Positions 1 to 7,755 of a stretch of 57,286 nucleotides of DNA are shown one piece after another. Under the pieces are notes generated by a model, which saw only the letters and a list, made by a program, of their open reading frames with translations, did not search any database and was not told where the DNA came from. This DNA comes from an uncultured Monoglobus sp. (GTDB lineage: Bacteria > Bacillota > Clostridia > Monoglobales > Monoglobaceae): assembly GCA_947625055.1 (NCBI GenBank), contig CANQMT010000016.1, positions 1 to 57,286 of the forward strand, in the 5' to 3' direction. Within the stretch, counting starts at the first letter, position 1. The number at the start of each line of letters is the position of its first letter. Made by a program: the position numbers and the translations under genes.

Positions 1-29
1 TTACCTATATTTTATCATAAAATACAGAA

Positions 30-60
30 AAAGCCCAGTCTTTTCTGAGCTTTTTCTTCC
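30..60 (+). terminator. Possible terminator at left edge
   Basis: An imperfect hairpin (arms near 30-38 and 46-55, six-base loop, one mismatch in the GC part) is flanked by A and T runs. It could end a gene lying left of the window, in either direction. Weak stem, so tentative. Confidence 0.4.
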
Positions 61-71
61 CTTTTTCGACA

Positions 72-332
72 GTCTGCGGGCGGATAATATCCGCCCCTAC
101 AGAGAGGAATTTGGTTAATTTTTGGCGTAGGGCGGCATGCCCACATGCCGCCGCGGGACGCCGAGGTCGTCGTCTCCTACGAAGTTTGGACGAGCCGGAA
201 CGCGCGCGAAGGCGCGCAGGGCTCCCGCAAAGCGCCAGCGGAGCGCACTTTGCGGGAAAGAGGAGCCAACCCGGAGCGGGCGCAGCTTTTGCCGCTTTGC
301 GGCAAAACAAGCAAGCACAGGGATTGGCGACG
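72..332 (+). repeat. Dispersed intergenic repeat cluster, copy 1
   Basis: Mosaic of modules that recur in other gaps of this window. Positions 72-101 hold a GGATAATATCC-type hairpin, and 125-155 hold a hairpin built on GGCATG/CATGCC. Positions 189-332 hold a longer module with two hairpins (arms 224-232/248-256 and 287-295/299-307). Related copies lie at 20424-20576, 24776-25024 and 28957-29211. The open frames crossing this block have no neighbours of the same kind and differ between copies, so I treat it as non-coding. Confidence 0.75.
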
Positions 333-334
333 TG

Positions 335-474
335 ATTTTTCGGATCGGCGCGGGTTTGAATGCCTTCTCAGTATCGGTAATCAACCATGATAGAAATAAT
401 GTGTCAACTAATCAACGAACCAACCACGACACTTCCGATTTCGGTTTTTCTGTGCCCGCGCCGATCCGAAAAAT
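335..474 (+). repeat. 20-bp perfect inverted repeat flanking about 100 bp
   Basis: Positions 335-354 and 455-474 are exact reverse complements (20 of 20 bases, core CGGATCGGCG/CGCCGATCCG) and enclose 100 bp without a recognisable gene. The match stops abruptly on both the inner and outer side. It may be a small foldback element or a long RNA hairpin upstream of the gene at 659. Confidence 0.7.
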
Positions 475-518
475 TACACAGTTCATTCGGAATCGTTATT
501 CAGAAAATTTTTCCGCAT

Positions 519-560
519 ACCGAAAAGAGCAGATTTTCGCTCTTTTCGGTATTTTTAAAT
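519..560 (+). terminator. Rho-independent terminator
   Basis: Twelve-bp perfect stem (519-530 with 539-550), eight-base loop, followed by a T-rich tract to about 567. It lies upstream of the promoter at 587 and insulates the next gene. No gene precedes it closely on the plus strand, so its transcript is unknown. Confidence 0.75.
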
Positions 561-586
561 TTTTTTAAAAAATCGCAGATGTCATA

Positions 587-615
587 TTGCAAATTATGGA
601 TTAATGTGTTATAAT
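587..615 (+). promoter_or_regulatory. Sigma-A-type promoter for the gene at 659
   Basis: TTGCAA (587-592), 17-bp spacer, TATAAT (610-615). The start site would fall near 622, giving a leader of under 40 nt with a GGTGGAG ribosome site before the TTG start. Confidence 0.7.
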
Positions 616-658
616 AATTCCGTTTGCACCGATAAGGGAAAGGTTAGGTGGAGTTATA

Positions 659-2176
659 TTGAATAAAGGGGTTAAAATATTTGTTGTTTCGTGTATTTTG
701 ATGTGTCTGGCTTTTTGCTCGGCTGCATATGCCGATCAGCCGGTGAAAGTGCTTCTGGACGGCGGAAAAATAAGTTTTGACACAGAGCCCCGGATAGTGA
801 ACGACAGAGTAATGGTTCCCATGCGGGCGATCTTTGAAACGTACGGAGCGCTGATATATTGGGATGAGAGCGAGCGCTCGGTCACTTCCAGATACGGAGA
901 CACAGAGATTTACCTTAAAATAGACGATCCGGAGATGACTGTGGGCGATGAGGTCATCGAGCTTGATTCGCCTCCGTTCATATCGGACGACAGAACATAT
1001 GTTCCGGTGAGGGCGGTGTCCGAGGCTTTCGGCAGCGGCGTTGCCTGGGACCCGGACGAGAGGGTCGTGTCGATCATTTCACCGCCCGAGCGCAACGATA
1101 TGCTTGACGATGTGGCGGTCAGCGACGAGTTCAGATACGCCGATTATGACGGCGAATATAACGGAGTTTCGATTTTTGACAACGACAATGATTATTTCGG
1201 AATGGAGCTGCTGGCGATCAATCCGTGGAGGGGCGAGCAGTACGCCGATATAGTAAACGGCATGGCCGAGGATCTGCCCGATGTGCGGGTGTTCTGCGGA
1301 GTGGTTCCCACCGCGGGCGAGTTTTACGCCTCGGATACATACAAGACAAACTATAAGCCCGCGATCGCTCACATATACAACAGCTTGAGCGGCAGGGTGA
1401 CGCCCCTTAATCTTGAGGGCGCGATGAACATAAATCTCGGTCATTATCTGTATTTCAGGACCGACCACCACTGGACGCATTTCGGAGCCTATTGCGCGTA
1501 CCTTGAGTTTTGCGACAAGGCGGGCATGACGGCGCCGCCGATAGATGATTTTGCCGTCACGGTCATAGACGGTTATATCGGCTCGTGGGGCCGCGCGACA
1601 GAGGGTACCGACGGCTATGATATGCTCAGCTCGGCGCCCGACAGAATGATACTGTATGAGCCGAATGTGGAGTATTCGGGCACGGCGTATTTCGACATGG
1701 CGTTTGAACGGCCTATCACTGACGTTGAACTGCTTAACGAAAATTTCAGAGATTACAACGTGTTCATCGAGGGCGATATGCCGATTGAGCATTTCCACAC
1801 AAGCGTCGGCAACGGAAGGTCGGTCTGCCTGATAAAAGAGTCCTACGGAAACGCGTTTTCAACATGGCTGGTCAACAACTATGAGGACGTGTATGTGATA
1901 GATTACCGCGAGTTCAACGGACACGGCGAAACGGACGAGCCTTTTGAGATAAAGGAATTTTACGGGCTCCACCCGTTTGACGATCTGCTGGTGCTGAGCT
2001 ATCCGTACACCATACTCGCCGACGACCTCAGAGAGATGTTCGGTCAGATGCGGCGCAGCGATTACGTCAATCCTCCGCACATCACCGACTATGTGCCGGA
2101 ATATTCGGACGGCGAGACGGAAGATCCGCTGCCTACGCTTGTCCCGGATCACGGCGGTTTTCCCGATGAGCTTTAG
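659..2176 (+). CDS. Secreted DHHW/AlgX-like protein with copper-amine-oxidase-type stalk domain
   Basis: 505 residues from a TTG start preceded by GGTGGAG. Residues 1-25 form a signal peptide ending at AYA. Residues about 28-140 contain two copies of the pattern seen in copper amine oxidase N-terminal stalk domains (RVMVPMRAIFE and RTYVPVRAVSEAF), common on clostridial surface proteins. Residues about 165-450 resemble the DHHW/AlgX SGNH-like fold: the DHHWT signature follows YFRT, and a late IKESYGNAF block matches the DSYA-like serine block. Relatives modify extracellular polysaccharides, often by O-acetylation. The next gene is a large glycosyltransferase, so a role in finishing a surface glycopolymer is plausible but inferred. 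The tail after residue 450 is Pro/Asp/Glu-rich. Confidence 0.75.
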   Translation: MNKGVKIFVVSCILMCLAFCSAAYADQPVKVLLDGGKISFDTEPRIVNDRVMVPMRAIFETYGALIYWDESERSVTSRYGDTEIYLKIDDPEMTVGDEVIELDSPPFISDDRTYVPVRAVSEAFGSGVAWDPDERVVSIISPPERNDMLDDVAVSDEFRYADYDGEYNGVSIFDNDNDYFGMELLAINPWRGEQYADIVNGMAEDLPDVRVFCGVVPTAGEFYASDTYKTNYKPAIAHIYNSLSGRVTPLNLEGAMNINLGHYLYFRTDHHWTHFGAYCAYLEFCDKAGMTAPPIDDFAVTVIDGYIGSWGRATEGTDGYDMLSSAPDRMILYEPNVEYSGTAYFDMAFERPITDVELLNENFRDYNVFIEGDMPIEHFHTSVGNGRSVCLIKESYGNAFSTWLVNNYEDVYVIDYREFNGHGETDEPFEIKEFYGLHPFDDLLVLSYPYTILADDLREMFGQMRRSDYVNPPHITDYVPEYSDGETEDPLPTLVPDHGGFPDEL

Positions 2177-2243
2177 ATGAAATACACGCCCCGAAGGGCG
2201 CGCTCAAATAAATATTAAAAAATAATACAAAGGAGATATCACA

Positions 2244-5200
2244 GTGTATTTAGCGTATTTGCTGGCGGCATTATTTATTATTATATTCGCCGCGCTTCAG
2301 AAATTTGTTGATCCGAAGCGGATCGTTCCCGCAGCGGAACCCGAGCCGGATAACGGCGGATCAAAGAAACGCAGGAGCAAAAAGGCCGAGAGCCCGAAGC
2401 TTTCGATCAAGAAAACGCAGGTTTCGACCCGCACGTTCGCGCTGGTCGCCGCCGCGGCGCTGGTTATAAGAATGATCTTGGGCTACTTCCTGAAGGGTTA
2501 TCCCACCGACATGTCATGCTGGACGGCGTGGGGCGCGAAGGTCATCAGCGAAGGCCCGGGACATTTCTACGCCCCCGATTATTTTTGCGACTACCCGCCA
2601 GGATATATCACTATCCTCGGATTCTTCGCGTGGATAAACAAGATATTCCACCTGAGCGGCAACGCCACGCAGTTATGCTTTAAGATGCCGGGCATTTTGT
2701 CGGATCTCGGACTTATGATCGCCGTGTTTAAGATCGGCTCAAAACACATTGATCCGAAATCGGCCCTGTTCCTCGGCATAATATTCATGCTGAACCCGCT
2801 GCTGATCGTGAACTCATCGGCGTGGGGCCAGGTCGAGTCCGTGCTGGCGCTGTTCCTTGTGCTGGCAATGTACAACCTCTATAAGAAAAACTGGTATTTA
2901 TCGGGCGTGTTATATATGCTCGCGGTGCTCATTAAGCCCCAGGCCTTAATGGTCGGCCCCGTGTTCCTGTTCGCGTTCCTCGCGAGCCGCGACTGGAAAA
3001 TGATCTTAAAGATGATCGGCATAGGCATCGTTCTGGCGTTCATCTTCATCGTGCCGTATAACTACGCGGCATGGACTTCGGGCGCGGGATTTTTCGGAAA
3101 GCTTGTGTCCGCGTTCAATCCGTTATGGATAATTAAAAAATACGGCGGAACGCTGGGTTCGTATCCGTATTTCTCGATCAACGCCTTTAACTTTTACGCC
3201 CTGTTCAAGCTCAATTGGGTAACGCTCGAGACGGGCGGCGTGTCGCAGACCCTGCTCAACGTGCTTAACTATGTTTTGATCGCTGCCGCTGTGGCGGGAT
3301 CTCTGCTGCTGTTCTTTAAGATAAAGAGCGAAAGCGGAAGGATATTTATTCCCTCGTTCTTTATAATAGCGTTCCTCTTTACGTTCGGACTTAAAATGCA
3401 CGAGCGCTATCTGATAACGCCGATCATTTTCCTGTTCTTTGAATATCTGATATCGAGGAACAAGCGCACTCTTTATGTATTCGCGGCGTTCAGCGCGGTC
3501 AACCTTATCAACGTGTTCTGCGTTCTGCGCTATATTCTCATGTTCAACACCTCCGGTCCGTCGTATTCGGCGATGGCTGTCGCCTCGGCGCTTGAGGTCG
3601 TGACGTTTATCGTATCGATGATCGTGCTTGTTTGCGACTATGTTATTTGGCCGAAAGAGGGAGAGGAAAAGGCCTCGCCTCTTGATAATTGGTGCGCGCG
3701 GCTTAAAGGCGCGTATTACGGCGCCGTTTCAAAGCTTGGCGAAAAGGCCGGCTCGGTGCTTCACACCGACCCCAAAAAACCGCTCAAGACCGAAAAGATC
3801 GTGCGCGCCGACATGATAATCATGGCGGTAATCGTGCTGATCTACGGCGTTGTGACCTATGCCAATCTGGGCGGCCTCAATAATCCGGAGTCGTTTTATA
3901 AGCCGTCCGCGGCAAACGAGAATGTCACTATCGACTTCGGTTCGACGCAGACGGTCGATACCGTGACATATTATCTCGGAATAGGCGACGTCGGCACCAA
4001 GCCGGGAATGAAGCTCTCCGCCTCAAACGACGGCAGGAACTGGACGGATATCAACGTTGACTGCAAGCTGAACTCGGTGTTTAAATGGGAGGTCGTCAAG
4101 CTCTCAAATCCGACTCAGGCGAGATATATCCGCGGCGTTACCGAATCGGACAACTACCGCATGTTCGAGATCGCCTTCTGGCGTGCCGACGGCTCGATGA
4201 TCGACATAGCGGACGTCAGCGGCCCGGGCGACTGCGCCAATATAGCGGACGAACCCGACGCGGCGCAGTACAGATCATCGTTCAAAAACAGCACGTATTT
4301 TGACGAGATATATCATCCGCGCACGGCCTATGAAAATCTCCACATGATGCCGTATTACGAGACGACGCATCCGCCTCTCGGCAAGCTTATCATCGCGATA
4401 GGCATAGCGATCTTCGGAATGTGCCCGTTCGGCTGGAGATGTATGGGCGCAACATTCGGCATCATTATGTTGCCGCTGATGTATATCCTGCTGAAAAAGC
4501 TGTTCGAGCGCACCCGGTATTCGGTGCTCGGAACGCTTATATTCGCCTTTGACTTCATGCATTTCTCGCTGACGCGTCTGGGCACGATCGACTCGTATCC
4601 GGTGACGTTCATCATCGCTATGTATCTGTTTATGTTCCTGTTCGGAAAGCGGGCTCTTGATTACGCGAAGAACTCGCCCGAAAAGCTGAACGGCAAAAAG
4701 ACGTTCCTGAGGCTCATGGGCTCTCTGGCGCTGTCGGGCCTGATGTTCGGCCTCGGAGCGGCCTCGAAGTGGATCTGCATATACGCCGGGGCGGGACTCG
4801 CGGTCGAGCTGCTGCTGATCTTCATCGGCGTTTATATGGCTCTGCCCAAAAAGAAAAAGAGCATGTTCTGGGGCTTTGTGATAAAGACCTGCCTGCTGTG
4901 CCTGATATTCTTCGTGGCGATCCCGGGATTTATCTACGTTATGTCATATCTGCCGATCTCAATGGTGGAGGGCTATCCCGACGTATGGCACACGATGCTC
5001 AACAATCAGACATATATGTATAACTACCACAGCAATCTCGACGCGACGCACCCGTATTCCTCGAAGTGGTTCCAGTGGCCGATCGACTACAGGCCGCTCT
5101 GGGCGTACTCTGCTCCGACCGAGACGGTGGGCCAGGACAGGATAGGCTGTATTTCGGTGTTCGGCAATCCGCTGATATTCTGGTCGAGCATCGCGGCGTT

Positions 5201-5549
5201 TATTTACACGATCGTGATAGGAATTATCAAGCGCGACAAAAAGGTGCTTTTCCTCGTTGTCGGCATGCTGGCGCAGTTCCTGCCGTGGGTGCTTGTTACA
5301 AGATGCGTGTTCATCTACCACTTCTTCGCGAGCACGCCGTTCCTGATCATAATGATCGTATACAGCCTGCGCGACCTTGAGCAGCGATTCGGCTGGTTCA
5401 GGCATATTTCAAACGCATATGTGGCTCTGTGCGGACTGCTGTTTATCGCGTTCTATCCGGTGCTGTCCGCGTTCACGATATCTAAGGATTATTCAAACAC
5501 ATGGCTCAGGTGGTTCAACACTTGGGTGTTCCACAACCGTGGAAATTAA
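2244..5549 (+). CDS. Two-module GT-C glycosyltransferase: Gpi18-like half, discoidin-like domain, PMT (GT39) half
   Basis: 1101 residues from a GTG start behind AAAGGAGAT. The N-terminal half (about 80-500) is polytopic and carries PTDMSCWTAWG and DYPPGY, typical of GT-C mannosyltransferases of the Gpi18/PIG-M sort. Residues about 565-680 look like a F5/8-type C (discoidin) beta-sandwich (TIDFGSTQTVDTVTYYLG, LSASNDGRNW). The C-terminal half (about 690-1101) carries the protein O-mannosyltransferase signatures DEIYHPRTA and THPPLGK plus a 4TM-type C-terminal block (YNYHSNLDATHPYSSKW). It probably transfers sugar from a polyprenyl-phosphate donor to protein or glycan outside the membrane. Two GT-C catalytic halves in one chain are unusual. 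Family assignment is firm for the C-terminal half and weaker for the N-terminal half. Confidence 0.8.
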   Translation: MYLAYLLAALFIIIFAALQKFVDPKRIVPAAEPEPDNGGSKKRRSKKAESPKLSIKKTQVSTRTFALVAAAALVIRMILGYFLKGYPTDMSCWTAWGAKVISEGPGHFYAPDYFCDYPPGYITILGFFAWINKIFHLSGNATQLCFKMPGILSDLGLMIAVFKIGSKHIDPKSALFLGIIFMLNPLLIVNSSAWGQVESVLALFLVLAMYNLYKKNWYLSGVLYMLAVLIKPQALMVGPVFLFAFLASRDWKMILKMIGIGIVLAFIFIVPYNYAAWTSGAGFFGKLVSAFNPLWIIKKYGGTLGSYPYFSINAFNFYALFKLNWVTLETGGVSQTLLNVLNYVLIAAAVAGSLLLFFKIKSESGRIFIPSFFIIAFLFTFGLKMHERYLITPIIFLFFEYLISRNKRTLYVFAAFSAVNLINVFCVLRYILMFNTSGPSYSAMAVASALEVVTFIVSMIVLVCDYVIWPKEGEEKASPLDNWCARLKGAYYGAVSKLGEKAGSVLHTDPKKPLKTEKIVRADMIIMAVIVLIYGVVTYANLGGLNNPESFYKPSAANENVTIDFGSTQTVDTVTYYLGIGDVGTKPGMKLSASNDGRNWTDINVDCKLNSVFKWEVVKLSNPTQARYIRGVTESDNYRMFEIAFWRADGSMIDIADVSGPGDCANIADEPDAAQYRSSFKNSTYFDEIYHPRTAYENLHMMPYYETTHPPLGKLIIAIGIAIFGMCPFGWRCMGATFGIIMLPLMYILLKKLFERTRYSVLGTLIFAFDFMHFSLTRLGTIDSYPVTFIIAMYLFMFLFGKRALDYAKNSPEKLNGKKTFLRLMGSLALSGLMFGLGAASKWICIYAGAGLAVELLLIFIGVYMALPKKKKSMFWGFVIKTCLLCLIFFVAIPGFIYVMSYLPISMVEGYPDVWHTMLNNQTYMYNYHSNLDATHPYSSKWFQWPIDYRPLWAYSAPTETVGQDRIGCISVFGNPLIFWSSIAAFIYTIVIGIIKRDKKVLFLVVGMLAQFLPWVLVTRCVFIYHFFASTPFLIIMIVYSLRDLEQRFGWFRHISNAYVALCGLLFIAFYPVLSAFTISKDYSNTWLRWFNTWVFHNRGN

Positions 5550-5574
5550 AAAATCAAAGGATTGATAATAAATT

Positions 5575-6417
5575 ATGAGAGAAATAGACGCAAACCTGAT
5601 CACCGATACCGTGGCGCAAATGTGCGTCGAGGCGAATTGCCGCTTGAATCCCGACATCAGGGCCGCGCTTGAGAGCGGTCTTGAGAGCGAGACAAACGGC
5701 ACGGCGAGGGATGTTCTTGAAAATATCATTAAAAACGCCGACATCGCGGCGGAAGAGGAGCTTCCGATCTGTCAGGACACCGGCATGGCCGTGTTCTTTG
5801 TGAAGATAGGCCAGGACGTTCACATAACCGGCGGCTCGTTTAACGACGCGATAAACGAGGGCGTGCGCCGCGGCTATGAGAGCGGCTATCTGCGCAAGTC
5901 TGTGGTCGCTGATCCGGTGCGCCGCGGCAACACGGGCGATAATACGCCCGCGATAATCCACACCGAGATCACGGACGGCGAGAATATTGAGATCACGATC
6001 GCGCCCAAGGGCTTCGGAAGCGAGAACATGAGCGCGATAAAAATGCTCAAACCCTCGGAGGGACTTGAGGGGATTATAGATTTTGTCGTAAAGACCGCAG
6101 TGGACGCGGGCAGCAACCCCTGCCCGCCGATCGTTGTGGGCGTCGGCATCGGCGGCTCGTTTGAAAAGGCCGCGATCATGGCAAAGCAGGCGCTGCTCCG
6201 CGAGGCGGATTCCGAAAATCCCGACCCGTACTACGCGGAGCTTGAAAAGACCCTGCTTGAGAAGATCAACAAAAGCGGGATAGGCCCGCAGGGCTTCGGC
6301 GGCAGGACAACCGCGCTCGCCGTCAATGTTGAAACATTCCCGACGCATATCGCGGGAATGCCCTGCGCCGTGAACATAAGCTGCCATGTCACAAGGCATT
6401 TGACAAAAATAATATAA
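5575..6417 (+). CDS. fumA: Class I fumarate hydratase, alpha subunit
   Basis: 280 residues, the usual length of the alpha subunit of two-subunit iron-sulfur fumarases (also TtdA of tartrate dehydratase). It hydrates fumarate to malate with a [4Fe-4S] cluster. Candidate cluster cysteines lie in PICQDTGM, NPCPPIVVG and the C-terminal MPCAVNISCHVTRH. GVGIGGSFEKA is also typical. The beta subunit normally follows directly, but here the next 300 bases are the promoter and attenuator of the aromatic operon and no beta subunit appears in the window. Tartrate dehydratase alpha cannot be excluded by sequence alone. Confidence 0.9.
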   Translation: MREIDANLITDTVAQMCVEANCRLNPDIRAALESGLESETNGTARDVLENIIKNADIAAEEELPICQDTGMAVFFVKIGQDVHITGGSFNDAINEGVRRGYESGYLRKSVVADPVRRGNTGDNTPAIIHTEITDGENIEITIAPKGFGSENMSAIKMLKPSEGLEGIIDFVVKTAVDAGSNPCPPIVVGVGIGGSFEKAAIMAKQALLREADSENPDPYYAELEKTLLEKINKSGIGPQGFGGRTTALAVNVETFPTHIAGMPCAVNISCHVTRHLTKII

Positions 6418-6435
6418 AAATTTTTCAAAAAACTC

Positions 6436-6464
6436 TTGCAATTTACAGTATAATGTTGTATAAT
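6436..6464 (+). promoter_or_regulatory. Promoter of the aromatic amino acid operon
   Basis: TTGCAA (6436-6441), 17-bp spacer, TATAAT (6459-6464); a second TATAAT lies 10 bp upstream at 6449-6454. Transcription would start near 6471, about 33 nt before the leader peptide ATG. Confidence 0.75.
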
Positions 6465-6503
6465 ATTTGACAGTGTTTTAAATTTATGTATAGGGAGTCA
6501 AAA

Positions 6504-6629
6504 ATGAGTAGTTTGCTGCGCGGAAATGTTAACATGACAGTAGAATATTATTCTTTTACCCGGAGCTTTTACTTTAGCTTTGGTTATTTTCCGTGCGACA
6601 ATTCAGGTAAAGCCCGTTTATGCTCCTAA
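6504..6629 (+). CDS. Phe/Tyr-rich attenuator leader peptide
   Basis: 41-codon open frame with a GGGAG ribosome site at 6493-6497. Residues 15-29 read YYSFTRSFYFSFGYF: five Phe (all TTT) and four Tyr in fifteen codons (6546-6590), with no Trp. The stop (6627) lies just past the 5' arm of an antiterminator (6609-6617). The first downstream gene makes DAHP, and the operon ends in Phe and Tyr precursors, so the peptide senses exactly the products of the operon. By the classical leader-peptide model, slow decoding of Phe or Tyr codons stalls the ribosome before 6609 and leaves the antiterminator free. The peptide itself probably has no other function. Confidence 0.85.
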   Translation: MSSLLRGNVNMTVEYYSFTRSFYFSFGYFPCDNSGKARLCS

Positions 6630-6694
6630 TTTTAACGGCATAAAACTTTGAAAATTATTCAAGGACGGGCTTTGCGCTCGTCCTTTTTACTTTT
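6609..6694 (+). terminator. Attenuator: antiterminator and intrinsic terminator
   Basis: Terminator: 10-bp stem 6661-6670 with 6676-6685 (one G-U), five-base loop, then a T tract (6684-6694, one interruption). Antiterminator: 6609-6617 (AAAGCCCGT) is perfectly complementary to 6665-6673 (ACGGGCTTT), which overlaps the 5' arm of the terminator, so the two structures exclude each other. A competing weak pairing of GCTTT (6577-6581) with AAAGC (6609-6613) could act as the anti-antiterminator. A ribosome stalled on codons 22-29 would not cover 6609; one that reaches the stop would. No T-box consensus is present. Confidence 0.85.
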
Positions 6695-6721
6695 ATAAAC
6701 ACAAATTCAGGAGGAAATAAA

Positions 6722-7741
6722 ATGGTAGTAATCTTAAAACCGAAAACAAGCGAGGAAGACGTAACAAAAATCATATCCTACGTTGAGGACATGGGCCTTG
6801 ACGTAATGGTCAACAAGGGCGTTGACTGTACGGTGCTGGGCCTTTTGGGTGACACCAGCCGTATCGATCCCGACACGCTGATGCTCAACGTGCATGTTGA
6901 CCGCGTGATGAGGATAGCGGAGCCTTTCAAAAAGGCCAGCCGCAAGTTCCACCCGGAGCCGACGATCGTGAAGGTCGGAGGCGCAGAGATAGGCAAGGAG
7001 GGCACGTTCACGGTTATCGCCGGCCCGTGCAGCGTCGAGACCGAGGAACAGATAATCCATGTGGCCGAAAGCGTGAAAAACAGCGGCGCGGCGCTGCTTC
7101 GCGGCGGCGCGTTCAAGCCGAGGACCTCGCCCTACTCGTTCCAAGGCCTTGAGCTCGAGGGCCTGCGCCTGCTGAAGGAGGCAAGGGAAAAGACCGGCCT
7201 TCCGATAGTGACCGAGATCATGTCGCCCAAAATGGTTGAGGTTTTTGAAAAGGATGTTGACATAATCCAGGTGGGCGCGAGGAACATGCAGAATTTTGAT
7301 CTGCTCAAGGAGCTGGGAAAAACCTCAAAGCCCATTCTCTTAAAGCGCGGACTTTCGGCAACGATCGAGGAGTGGCTGATGAGCGCCGAGTATATTCTGG
7401 CCGAGGGCAACCCCAACGTCATTCTGTGCGAACGCGGAATAAGAACGTTTGAAACATACACGCGCAACACGCTCGATTTGAGCGCCATTCCCGCGGTCAA
7501 GCGCCTGAGCCATCTGCCGGTGATCGTTGATCCGTCGCACTCGGCGGGCATGAGCTGGATGGTGGAGCCTCTGTCGCTCGCGGCTATGGCTGTGGGAGCG
7601 GACGGCCTTATCGTCGAGGTCCACAACAACCCCGCCAAGGCGTGGTGCGACGGCGCTCAGTCGCTGAACGAGAGTCAGTTCGACAGTCTGATGAAAAAGA
7701 TGCGCGCCATAGGCAAGCATGTTGACAAAGAAATAGTTTAG
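6722..7741 (+). CDS. aroF: 3-deoxy-7-phosphoheptulonate (DAHP) synthase
   Basis: 339 residues. It condenses phosphoenolpyruvate and erythrose-4-phosphate, the first committed step to aromatic amino acids. Residues 1-70 form a ferredoxin-like regulatory domain, as in the Thermotoga-type enzymes where Tyr/Phe feedback acts. Residues about 85-335 are the catalytic barrel with GPCSVETEEQ, GGAFKPRTSPYSFQG and the late DPSHSAG block. A strong AGGAGG site precedes the ATG. First gene of the operon, directly under the attenuator, so supply into the whole pathway is likely set by charged tRNA-Phe/Tyr as well as by feedback. Confidence 0.95.
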   Translation: MVVILKPKTSEEDVTKIISYVEDMGLDVMVNKGVDCTVLGLLGDTSRIDPDTLMLNVHVDRVMRIAEPFKKASRKFHPEPTIVKVGGAEIGKEGTFTVIAGPCSVETEEQIIHVAESVKNSGAALLRGGAFKPRTSPYSFQGLELEGLRLLKEAREKTGLPIVTEIMSPKMVEVFEKDVDIIQVGARNMQNFDLLKELGKTSKPILLKRGLSATIEEWLMSAEYILAEGNPNVILCERGIRTFETYTRNTLDLSAIPAVKRLSHLPVIVDPSHSAGMSWMVEPLSLAAMAVGADGLIVEVHNNPAKAWCDGAQSLNESQFDSLMKKMRAIGKHVDKEIV

Positions 7742-7755
7742 ATCGGGTGAATAAA

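Noticed and set aside
111..568. Open frames of 74-143 codons in the first repeat cluster
   Set aside because: They run through hairpin repeats, differ between copies, and lack ribosome sites and family motifs.
1079..1798. Long antisense open frame in the DHHW gene (and similar shadows in priA, proS, aroA)
   Set aside because: Produced by GC-rich codon bias opposite real genes; no ribosome sites or recognisable domains.
6421..6720. T-box riboswitch upstream of aroF
   Set aside because: No T-box consensus or specifier loop; the leader peptide and exclusive hairpins explain the region.
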